A stretch of 64,000 nucleotides of DNA from Erodium maritimum (taxonomy: Eukaryota > Streptophyta > Magnoliopsida > Geraniales > Geraniaceae). A model generated the notes under the pieces. The model made no database searches, was not told the DNA's origin, and worked only from the letters and a program-made list of their open reading frames with translations. The first letter of the stretch is position 1, and every line of letters starts with the position of its first letter. Both the position numbers and the translations under genes were made by a program. This document shows, in pieces, positions 47,440-58,365 of the stretch. The DNA is taken from assembly GCA_963921825.1 (NCBI GenBank), contig OY997590.1, positions 38,829,039-38,893,038 on the forward strand. The letters are read 5' to 3'.

Positions 47440-49795
47440 TTTGCTCTGATCTATGTTGTCGTTGTCCGATGCTTGGGTCGTCTCCAAAGTTTCCTCAACC
47501 TCTGCCACCACCGGCCTCGCCACTATCACATCTATCTCATGGACTCCAAACCAATGCAACCATCTGCTTCCCTAGTGTTGAATGTCGGGCAGGTATGTCT
47601 TTATAAGCCCAAATGTCATGCTCCCTAAGTATTGATCGTGATCGACGAACCTGGCTACATGCCACCGGTACCGAGTCTTAAGCATATCAAACCCATATGG
47701 TATCAAAAGAAGGACAATCGACCGGCACCGCAACCCCTCCAACCTTTGCCTATCCTAGTTTCGAACCCACTGCCCCTCTTGGTATCGAATCGAACGTGTG
47801 ATCACCGATCAGGGACGGGCCCCGATGCTATACTGACGGTGATCAAAGCCCGAGCACCACAACCATCGTCCTCGACCTCCTCGGTCCCCATGTCCACTAC
47901 CCAACTAGGACCTTTTTCGCAAGCAATACTCCCCTAAACTCATTCTCATCCACAAGACGAGATGTTGTCCTCGGACGCATCCATGCTCCCCGCCCCGATA
48001 GACCTCTTGCAGGGGGCATCCTTGGATCCAACCAGGGTCTGCCCTCGACTTCACCCAAGAGGTTTAGGGTCATGGAATAAGGGACTCACTCCGTCTGTCT
48101 AGCTTAACAGTATAGACCCACCCGACAAGCATACACCAGGAATTACCCTGAACTATCAAGATCTGGGTCGGTCCCTTATGGAGACTATTATGGCGCTCCA
48201 GGATAGTTTTGACAGTCTCTAGATGGGGGAGGAGGATGCGAATATCTTTATCCCTGAAAACCCTGAGAATGCTCGTATCCAGACACAAACCAAGTTTGGG
48301 ATGATCAGACGACTGTTTACACCATGATCGAAAGATTGTATAAGGAGTAATGAATATAGCCTTGAAACATGCAGGCTTGGTTATTAGAGATCTAGGATGG
48401 AGAATCTCAAGATTCTACTTCACATACCAAACGGAGAAGGGTCGTATCTGACGGTCAGAACCTTCAAGAATATACCAATCATTCTTGAGGACCTTTCCTT
48501 TCTCCGAGATTCAACTATGGGCTGTGATTTTTGACCTCTCATGGGATAGCTTAACAAGGAAAACATGATGGAGGATCGGAGACTCGCTAAGGGGCTTCCT
48601 GGACATCAGTACAAACACTTTAGGCATGAAAGTGTAGGCGTACTCCGGATCCGCTTCGGGAAGGATCTGGCCACACCTCTTATGCATAGGACTAGGGCCA
48701 CTATATATGAGCAAGAGACACCAATCCTAACCCGCATCCAATATGTTTGACTGTCAGATTTCTTCTTTCACTATGGATGCATCGAACAACAAGAAAGAGA
48801 ATACAGACGGAGGGACACACATCATCCGATAGGACCACCTAACTATTACCTCTCTTTTATGGCTCTAGAGATCCCTCACATTAAGGTAGGTATTCGAACA
48901 TGAATTGGTCGGAACCTACCCCAATCAAACATAAACCCCTTAAGGGCTGGAGCATGCAGACCATACACATCCCGAAGACCCTCAATCCATCACGACCTAC
49001 TGCCCCCCAGGTTTCGCCCCTCTGGCCCTACCGATCCCAACACCGATGGAGGAATTCCCACCTAAACCAGTGGTACACATGGAGTAGAATGATTGGACCT
49101 TGCTCCCCTAATCCAACAATGACAACCTCTCTAAACATGGACCGGACTATGGTGGGAAGAGAAACCCTTCTCGTCCAAAAGACGAAGAAGATCTAGGTGG
49201 ACAAGAGAGAGACGACCACCCATTTCATCCCATATGAGGTCCCAATTACCCGTCAAACAAGGAAATGGACCACCAAGTTCAGTATCAAGGATGAAAGGAT
49301 GCTTGCCGTGATACTGGCCCTGAAGAAGAGAAACCTAGATGACCCAACACCGGACAAGATGCGATCTGCTCTAGAGAAGGATGATGTGAGGTCTGCAAAG
49401 TCGCCTCGCCAAGGACAATGAACGGCCCCCACTGCATCGGAGTATGCATGGGGATGCATACTCCCCCCTACTCTGCCATGTGTAAGCCCGAGGCACTGAC
49501 CTCCATCTTTCTTGGTGTTCTCCTCGAAATCATGGGCAAACTACAAATTCTCTAAATCGAAGCCTATGGATGTCAGGTCGAGTCAAGAAAGATGATAAAT
49601 GTCCACTCCCTCATTCCTTATATAGGAAGATGCCCCACTTTTTGCTTCCCCGGTGTTATGGAGTCTGTTGCTATAGGGTCGAGAGTTCCATGCGCATGGG
49701 TTAAAACACTTTATCTCCATTCTTTTACTTTATATCATTGTTTTGCGGTAGTCATTGTAAGACTCTACTTATAATTCAGTTTTCTATGATAAAAA
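47440..49795 (+). mobile_element. Degraded ORF1-only LINE (copy D)
   Basis: The plus strand from about 48070 to 48900 shows a DUF4283/knuckle-type ORF1 broken by many stops: PLMG.LNKENMMEDRRLAKG, RHESVGVLRIRFGKDLATPL, RTRATIYEQETPILTRIQYV, then LSDFFFHYGCIEQQERE where intact relatives have a CCHC knuckle. A Pro-rich stretch precedes it (47632-47937). After it come a charged tail (49197-49421) and an AT-rich 3' region ending near 49795. No endonuclease or reverse transcriptase was seen. The ends are approximate and no target duplication was fixed. Confidence 0.5.
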
Positions 49796-50203
49796 AGTTC
49801 TCTCGATGTGCTAAAAAGCCCAACTGATACGGGGTGAACTTATGTAAAGAAATTCGGAGCTCCTTAGATGTTTTTTAAGACCGGTCCTAGCTTTTCTGGC
49901 AAAATCGTCGTTCTTCTTCACGGGCATCGTTTCGACCATCTACCACTACTCCCCCACCACTACCATCTCCTTCTTTGCCTGCTCCAACGTCTCTGCCCCA
50001 GACCCTCTCATGGATTAGTAGGGAGAAGGAAATGAAGGTGTTTCGGTCTCCTACTACTGCTCGTTATCAATCACCACCACTCCCCCTTCTCCCCGACGAT
50101 CAACCGGCCACCACCAGCGCCATAGCCTCCGTTGGCACCAGCGCAGCCGCGTCTCCCACCACCACTACCACATCCTCTGCCACCAGAGCCACCACCTCTT
50201 GCG
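49796..50203. other. Left flank of the copia element; no gene recognised
   Basis: Pro/Thr-coding CACCACCAC-rich sequence (49975-50203) without known motifs. It may be part of a LINE leader. The copia target duplication CCCCT follows at 50204-50208. Confidence 0.35.
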
Positions 50204-50208
50204 CCCCT

Positions 50209-51085
50209 TGTTAGTCTTAGTGCCCGTAGTTCAATCATAAATGTCCAAATGTATATATCATCATTAGCAATAAGATTAAAGCGGCTTTCTATTACTTATG
50301 TGTTGGAGTAATATATCGATGTGATTTCTGATCTATGCCCACCATGCGAATAGAACCATAGATCGAGATGGATCACACTCGATGGGTCCCTAGTCAATAA
50401 AGCTTCACTAGAAGCGACTAGTATGAAAGATGGCTCTTCATGGCTTACGTTCTGTTAGTCATTGGAATGGGATTCCGGAGTCTGATCATAGATATCATGT
50501 GGGACATGATATTGGACGACCCGCCCTGAATATGTGCCATAGATTGAGTCATTAACATATTCAGTGTCGTAGCTTGTCATGTATCCTTAGACCAAGGAGT
50601 CTTTGTGATCACTATGCAGTCAACAACTAAGTTTGACCTGAGCCTAACGTTGTCCGTAACAGGGCTTCCATAACGGCCAGGATTGGCTTGGGGACGGGTT
50701 GCATGAGTGACACGAAAGACGGCTAAGGGATTTATCCCTCATACTGAGGTATGGGAAAGATATCGGTTCTCGGCCGCTTGATCGAGAGTGACTGAAAGAA
50801 TAGCATGGCCATGCACATGATACTAGGTATCATATATTCAGTCATCTCACATATCAAGGAACAGTGATTGAGAATAATAAGGATGACGGCTCTATGCCTT
50901 ATCTCAATCAGGATATCGGAGATAAAAGGATAATGACAGGGACGACGGAAAGGTTAGAATCGATTGGTTCGATTCGCTATGTAGTGTCAGGCAATACTAA
51001 AGTCTCGTTAGTTGCCACTTATATAGGATCAAGTAAAATGGGATTTTACGTTGATCTATCGACATGCATAGACCTAAGGGTCACA
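50209..51085 (+). repeat. Left terminal repeat of the copia element
   Basis: Matches the first 877 bases of the right LTR (55673-56549) with no difference noticed. The small open frames at 50864 and 56328 are the same LTR sequence read twice. Confidence 0.85.
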
Positions 51086-51649
51086 TTGGATGTAATTGGA
51101 GGCATCATTACATTTGGAATGTAGTTGATGTGCTCATCGCATCTAGGATGTGCCAAAAGTTTAAAACACAACCGGACAAGTAAAAACGGGTCATGTCCGA
51201 TACCTCCCAATTATCAACACCTTACTACCTCCCCGTCCTATGGGTGTCGTGCGCATTAGCGGAGCATCCATGGGAAAGCGGGGTAGTAGGTTTGGACGAC
51301 ATGTGTAGGTGTCGTGCGCATTAGCGGAGCACCCACATAGTGACGGGCCATAGTTGAAAATTGGTGGACCCGACTACGATTCTCAGCCTGAGGTTGAGCT
51401 AGGGTATTAGATAGGGTAAGCCGTGTACATGAGTACATACCCTAGCCAAGAGTCACATTGGATGTGATTGGATGGAGTCCTACCTACATAGCTCGATTAA
51501 GTAGTGAGCATTAGTTCAGCTTAATCGGGTGAATCAAGGATCTTGGTTTTAGGTTCTAAAGGTTTAGAATCAATTGGTTGGTGTTTGAACTTGATCTTCA
51601 TAAAATTTATTCAGTTTACTGATTATATTTTGTTTGTCGTGTAGATCAA

Positions 51650-54600
51650 ATGGCAAGTACTTCAGCGAACAATAGTAGTTTGTCACTAAAAACCATTCTT
51701 GATAGGATCAAGCTAAGTGGGACAAACTACTTGGACTGGGACAGAAACTTGAGGATAGTCCTCAAATTCGAGCGCAAAGAATATGTCCTAGACCAGGCTA
51801 TCCCTGAGGAGCCAGCTAATAATGCCATTAGGGCCGTTAAGGATGCATACCAAAAGCACCTTAGCGATTCTATAGATGTGGCATGTATTATGCTGGGCTG
51901 CATGGAGTCTGATCTCCAAGACCAGTTCATGGAGTACTCTGATGACCCCTATACTATGATGGGGATCATAAAGGGTATGTTCAAGGAAAGGGCACGTATC
52001 GTGAGATACAATGTCCTTAATGAACTTCTCTCCTGCAAAATGTCAGCAGGAGTCTCCGTGGGTCCTCATGTCCTAAAGATGAAGGGGCATCTCGAACATC
52101 TTAATCGACTGGGTCTTAAGATAGAGAACGAGATGGCAGCGGATGTGGTTCTGCGTTCCCTTCCTCGTTCATATGCTACGTTCGTCATGAACTATCATAT
52201 GCACGATATGGACAAGACCATTTCAGAGTTGCATGGAATGTTGGTAACTGCTGAAAAGAACGTCAAGGATCAGGGATCCAAGGATGTTCTGATGGTCAGA
52301 CAGGGAAACAGTTTCAAGAATAAGGGAACTGTTAGTGGTAAGGGCAAGGCCCCTATGCACTTGGCAGGAAAGATGAGGCATCCGAAGCGTCCTAACCCTC
52401 CTAGGACTGGGGAGTCCTCAAGGAAGGGGAAGGATGTCGAGAATGTCTGCTTCTACTGTCAACAGCCTGGTCACTGGAAGAAAGATTGCAGGAAGTTTCT
52501 GGATGATCTGAAGAAGGGCGGTGGGACTGTGCCTTCATCAGGTATTTTCTTTATAGAGCTAAATCTCACTACTTCCAAAGATTCATGGGTATTGGATACC
52601 GGGGCTGAATCTCACATTTGTACTAATGTGCAGTGGCTGGAAGGTAGGAGAAGCTTGAAGAAGGACGAGGTGGACCTCAGAGTGGGCAACAAGACTAGAG
52701 TTGTGGCGACTGCTGTAGGATCCATAAGTCTTCTTTTGCCAAGTGGGCTAGTTTTTGTTTTGAACAATGTATATTGTGTACCTACTTTCAGTAGGAATAT
52801 TGTATCTATTTCTTTGTTGGACAAGGAAGGATACAATTTTGATGTTGGAAATGGGATTTTCAATATTTTATGCTAGCGCCAAAATGGTTGGAGGATTGTA
52901 CATATTGGATATGGATAACAATGCCTCAAGCTCTATATATAATGTAAATACCAAGAGGTCTAAGTCCAATGATTTAGACCAAACTCTTTTATGGCATTGT
53001 CGTTTAGGCCACATAAACGAGAAACGCATATCAACACTTCACAAGTGTGGACTTCTTAGTCCATTCGAATTTCATTCGATTGATAGATGCGAATCTTGTT
53101 TGATGGGAAAACTGACTAAAGCGCCCTTCATCGGTCGCGGTGAAAGGGCGGGTGACTTATTGGGGCTAATACACTCGGATGTGTGTGGACCAATGAGCAC
53201 ACTTGCCAGGAGGGGTTTTAGCTACTTTATCACATTTACTGACGACTTCAGTAGATATGGTTATGTCTATTTGATGAGACATAAGTCTGAAGCTTTTGAT
53301 AAATTCAAAGAGTTTAAGACGGAAGTAGAAAACCAGCTCGGGAAAAGTATTAAAGCACTTCGATCAGATCGAGGTGGAGAATACTTGACCACAGAGTTTT
53401 TAGATCATCTAGCAGAAAGTGGGATCCTTTCGGAATGGACTCCTCCCGGAACACCACAATTGAATGGTGTGTCCGAACGGAGAAATCGGACTTTATTGGA
53501 TATGGTCCGGTCCATGATTAGTGGGACTGATCTCCCAATCTCTTTCTGGGGTTATGCTCTGGAGACGGCCGCATTCATTTTGAATCGGGCTCCGACGAAG
53601 GCTGTGGAAGGGACACCATTTGAGAAATGGCGCGGGAGAAAGCCCGTTTTGTCCTTCCTAAAGATTTGGGGTTGCGAGACTTATGTGAAACGTTTAGTTC
53701 CGACTAAGCTCGAACCAAGATCTGATAAATGCACCTTCGTTGGGTATCCCAAAGAAACAATGGGGTACTACTTCTACAAACCCAGCGAGAACACGGTGTT
53801 CGTCGCTCGGGGTGGGGTCTTTATGGAAAGGGAGTTTATTTCCAAAGACGTCAGTGGGAGGGTTGTACATCTAGAAGAAATTCAGGGTGGTACAGATCCA
53901 ACTGATCCACTGGACAACCCTGTAGAAGAGCCTGAGATGGTCGTAGAGCAAGGACCAGTTCCTGCAACAATTCCAGAAGGTCCAAGGCGATCTGAAAGGG
54001 TTAGTCGTCCACCTCCGAGATATGGTTACTTTGTGTCTGGAGGTGACGGTGAGCTTGTGGTGGATCACGATGATCCAGCTACATTTCAGGAAGCTGTGGA
54101 CGGACCCGACTCTGAGTTATGGCTGGGAGCCATGAGGGAGGAAATGCAATCCATGTCGGACAACCAAGTCTGGGAACTGGTTGATCCCATCGGTGGTGTA
54201 AGAACCATCGGATGCAAATGGATCTTCAAGGTGAAGATGGACATGGAAGGCAACCCTCAGACCTACAAAGCCCGACTGGTGGCGAAAGGTTATAGGCAGA
54301 TCCAAGGGATTGACTATGAGGAAACCTTTTCCCCAGTGGCTATGGTCAAATCTATCCGAATTCTTCTTGCCATAGCTGCATATCACGATTACGAGATATG
54401 GCAAATGGATGTCAAAACCGCTTTCCTAAACGGAAATTTGTCGGAGGACGTTTATATGTCTCAACCCGAAGGTTTTGTCGATCCGAAGAATAAGGGAAAG
54501 ATTTGTAAGTTGTTGAAATCCATTTATGGATTGAAACAAGCTTCTCGGAGTTGGAACCTTCGTTTTGATGAAGCTGTAATTGGATTTGGCTTTATCAAGA

Positions 54601-55658
54601 ATGAAGATGAACCTTGCGTTTACAAGAAGGCAAATGGGGGTATGATTACCTTTCTGGTGTTGTATGTCGATGACATACTACTCATTGGAAACGACATCCC
54701 AACCTTGCACGAGACTAAAGCTTGGTTAGGGAAGTGTTTCTCAATGAAGGACTTAGGCGATGCTGCTTATATCTTAGGGATTAAGATATAGAGAGATCGC
54801 ACCAAGAGGGTCTTGGGTTTAAGTCAAAGCACCTATGTGAACAAGGTATTGAGTAGGTTCTCAATGCTTGATTCCAAGAAAGGACTCTTACCCGCACGTC
54901 ATGGCGTTCATCTCAGCAAGACTCAGTGTCCTAAGACACCTGATGAGCTGAAAAGAATGATGCGAATCCCATACGCTTCGGCGGTAGGATCGATCATGTA
55001 TTCCATGATATGCACGAGACCGGATGTCTCATATGCCTTGAGTTGTACCAGCAGACATCAGTCTAACCCTGGTGAGGAACACTGGATAGCGGTCAAAGCG
55101 ATTCTCAAATATTTGAGAAGAACTAAGGACGCGTTTCTAGTGTACGGGGGAAAAGATGATTCTGAACTAGTTGTTAATGGATATGTAGACGCTAGTTTCC
55201 AGACAGATCCAGATGACTTTAGAAGTCAGTCAGGATATGTGTTCACGCTGAATGGCGGAGCTTTCAGCTGGAAGAGCGTGAAGCAAGACACCGTCGCTGA
55301 CTCCACGACAGAGGCCGAGTACATAGCGGCTGCAGAGGCGGCCAAGGAGGCTGTGTGGATTAGGAAGTTCACGGCAGGGTTGGGTGTAATCAAAAACCCA
55401 TCCAGCCCGGTGAACCTATTTTGCGACAACACAGGGGCTATTGCGCAAGCTAAAGAGCCCAGATCGCATAACAAATCCAAACATGTACTGCGGCGATATC
55501 ACCTCATCAGAGAGATACTGAACCGAGGCGATGTGAAGATCACCTATATTGCAACTGATGATAACATAGCCGACCCGTTGACTAAGGCACTATCGTTGCC
55601 TAAACATGAGAGGCATGTAAGGTCAATGGGAATAGATTGGAGTTTAGATTGGAACTAG
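51650..55658 (+). pseudogene. Copia gag-pol region
   Basis: Domain order is that of Ty1/copia. Gag starts MASTSANNSSLSLKTILDRI at 51650. A CCHC knuckle follows (CFYCQQPGHWKKDC, about 52448-52490), then protease (WVLDTGAESHIC near 52590) and the GAG-pre-integrase region (LLWHCRLGHINEKRI, near 52990). Integrase spans about 53150-53700 (HSDVCGPM, ALRSDRGGEYLTTEF, GVSERRNRTLLDMVR). Reverse transcriptase spans about 54150-54780 (GCKWIFKVKMDMEGNPQTYK, MDVKTAFLNG, VLYVDDILLIGND). RNase H is at about 55180-55600 (NGYVDASFQTD, DSTTEAEYIAA, LFCDNTGAIAQAKEP). The frame is not fully open; about two breaks. The protein would otherwise be close to full copia length. Confidence 0.9.
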
Positions 55659-55672
55659 GGCAAGTGGGAGAT

Positions 55673-57348
55673 TGTTAGTCTTAGTGCCCGTAGTTCAATC
55701 ATAAATGTCCAAATGTATATATCATCATTAGCAATAAGATTAAAGCGGCTTTCTATTACTTATGTGTTGGAGTAATATATCGATGTGATTTCTGATCTAT
55801 GCCCACCATGCGAATAGAACCATAGATCGAGATGGATCACACTCGATGGGTCCCTAGTCAATAAAGCTTCACTAGAAGCGACTAGTATGAAAGATGGCTC
55901 TTCATGGCTTACGTTCTGTTAGTCATTGGAATGGGATTCCGGAGTCTGATCATAGATATCATGTGGGACATGATATTGGACGACCCGCCCTGAATATGTG
56001 CCATAGATTGAGTCATTAACATATTCAGTGTCGTAGCTTGTCATGTATCCTTAGACCAAGGAGTCTTTGTGATCACTATGCAGTCAACAACTAAGTTTGA
56101 CCTGAGCCTAACGTTGTCCGTAACAGGGCTTCCATAACGGCCAGGATTGGCTTGGGGACGGGTTGCATGAGTGACACGAAAGACGGCTAAGGGATTTATC
56201 CCTCATACTGAGGTATGGGAAAGATATCGGTTCTCGGCCGCTTGATCGAGAGTGACTGAAAGAATAGCATGGCCATGCACATGATACTAGGTATCATATA
56301 TTCAGTCATCTCACATATCAAGGAACAGTGATTGAGAATAATAAGGATGACGGCTCTATGCCTTATCTCAATCAGGATATCGGAGATAAAAGGATAATGA
56401 CAGGGACGACGGAAAGGTTAGAATCGATTGGTTCGATTCGCTATGTAGTGTCAGGCAATACTAAAGTCTCGTTAGTTGCCACTTATATAGGATCAAGTAA
56501 AATGGGATTTTACGTTGATCTATCGACATGCATAGACCTAAGGGTCACACCGAAGGATGAAACTCATTGACACATTTATGGAGAATGGCCAAAAGAGAGT
56601 TGTCTCGGGACATGACCAAAACTGGGTTTTGGGTCATGTGCCCGTAAGTGAATAGGACATTACGGATCAAGACAAGGCTTGGAGTCTTGGGATTGATCGC
56701 GTCGGATAATGTTGGACATTTCCGGTATGGAAGGCTTGGAGGCGATGAGCACGTCACGGGACCTCGTTGGGAATGGCCATGGGCCATGTTCCAAGAGGCC
56801 CATGAAAGGCCCATGCAACCAAGGCCCATGGAACTAATTAATCAAGTCTTGATTAATTAGTACTAAGTAAGCAAGACAAGGATTAAGGTGTTGGTGATTC
56901 ACCACCTAACCCATCTTGTCTTGCCATACTTAGCACCATGCTTGTCTTACTTCACACCATGCTTCACACCTTACTTGTCCTTGATGGTTGTTGATGGTTT
57001 AAGTCATCTTTTTCCTACAACAAATCACAAGACAAGAATAGAAACACAACTTCTCTCCCTCTCACACTACAATTTCGAGTTTGGCACTTTTCCCCCCTCT
57101 TGTTGTGTTCTTGAGTCATCTAAAGAAGAACTACGTGGCTTTGATTCCATTTGGATACGTAGGCGTCTTGGAGACTCAAGCCGATCATCGTTTCTTTGGT
57201 GTTCTCTTCCTTTTCTTGAACTAGTTGGTAAGGAAACATCCATATTGTTTATTCTCTTGTGTATCTAATATTTGGTAGTGTTCTATGACATGGTCTCGAG
57301 TTATTTCCGCTGCAAGTATGTGTTCATACCCTCCATCGAGACCCAACA
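55673..57348 (+). repeat. Right LTR of the copia element
   Basis: Begins TGTTAGTC directly after the polypurine tract and ends CCAACA before the CCCCT duplication. The last third contains GGCCCATG-rich repeats near 56770-56830 and a leader-like end with TTATTTCCGCTGCAAG. Confidence 0.75.
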
Positions 57349-57353
57349 CCCCT

Positions 57354-58349
57354 CTGTCGCGTGTCTTCTTACTACCTCTCTTTTATGGATCTACTCGATC
57401 TTATATCTTATCAACCGTCCGCCGATCATCTAAGTTCATCAGAGGCCCAACCCTGGTTCAGTCGTTATGACTATGGCGCGCTTGATCATTTGGGGACTCC
57501 GTATAGGGACACCTTATCCCCATTCGTTGGATTGGGACCGTGACACCCCCGATCGGAGTTAGGGAGATTGAAATCAGTGGTTGATCCCGTCGACAACGAG
57601 TCAGAGTCATCCCGACCCACTATAACCCTTTTTCCCGGTGTTCTTCTTTGATGCCCATTTATCCCCTCAAGTGAACCGAAACGGTCTTCGTCGAGAGATC
57701 AATGTATGTGTCAGACACCACATACATTTTCAGGTCGAATCAAGAACAATACAATATGAGTACGACCGAACACCCAATGTCAAGAAGATCTCCAGCCTCG
57801 AATTTTATCTGAATTAACCAGATATTTTAATCATATGCCTAGCAATACTATGATTTCTCTCTTCGATTCCCATCATATTTGTTTATATATTAATCAACGA
57901 TATTATTAATAAAATTACATTTATATGCTAAAAAAATACCCGAGTGATGATTTATTTTTCGAGGTAATATGATCGATGAAAGGTAACAAACTGGTATGTG
58001 GAGTAGCTTTACAGGGTATGGTGATAGTGATCGGTTGTCTCTCTGGAACCGTGATTAGTCAATCAATCCATGGTTGTGGTTGGGGTCCCATGTGATAAAG
58101 TGGTTCTGGATGCATGTGATCAGAGCCCCTAAAAGCTGAGTGAAAGAGGAAAAAGGATTGTCGTTTTCTGCACATCGTCTGGAGATATGGTGTCGTTTGG
58201 TGACCGGGTTCAGTCCGGAGTTGGCTTTAATACTCGCACGTGCACGTGGTCACTGTGCTCCTGATAATTTTCCATTTGGCGTGGACCCTATTGCATTAAT
58301 TACCATACATTATATTTTTTTTACTACCTTACATAATAATTTAATAAAT
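57354..58349. other. Spacer; no gene recognised
   Basis: The sequence to about 57800 is mixed in composition with short frames lacking known motifs. 57800-58349 is AT-rich. Confidence 0.4.
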
Positions 58350-58365
58350 GTATCATATGTTTGAT

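Larger units (their letters stand above)
50209..57348 (+). mobile_element. Ty1/copia retrotransposon, nearly whole, CCCCT TSD
   Basis: A 7.1-kb element between CCCCT (50204-50208) and CCCCT (57349-57353), with TG...CA ends (TGTTAGTCTTAGTGCCC at the left, ATCGAGACCCAACA at the right). Parts: left terminal repeat 50209-51085, leader 51086-51649, gag-pol 51650-55658, polypurine tract AAGTGGGAG before 55673, right LTR 55673-57348. Over the 877 bases shared by both terminal repeats I saw no difference, so the insertion is very recent. It looks almost whole, with about two or three breaks. Its copia lineage is not assigned. Confidence 0.9.

Noticed and set aside
50864-51124. Small gene at 50864 with an identical twin at 56328
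   Set aside because: Both are the same LTR segment read twice. The duplication reflects the terminal repeats of the copia element.
55673-56549. Ending the right copia LTR at 56549, where the match with the left repeat stops
   Set aside because: No target duplication follows there, while a CA end followed by CCCCT, identical to the left flank, occurs at 57348/57349.
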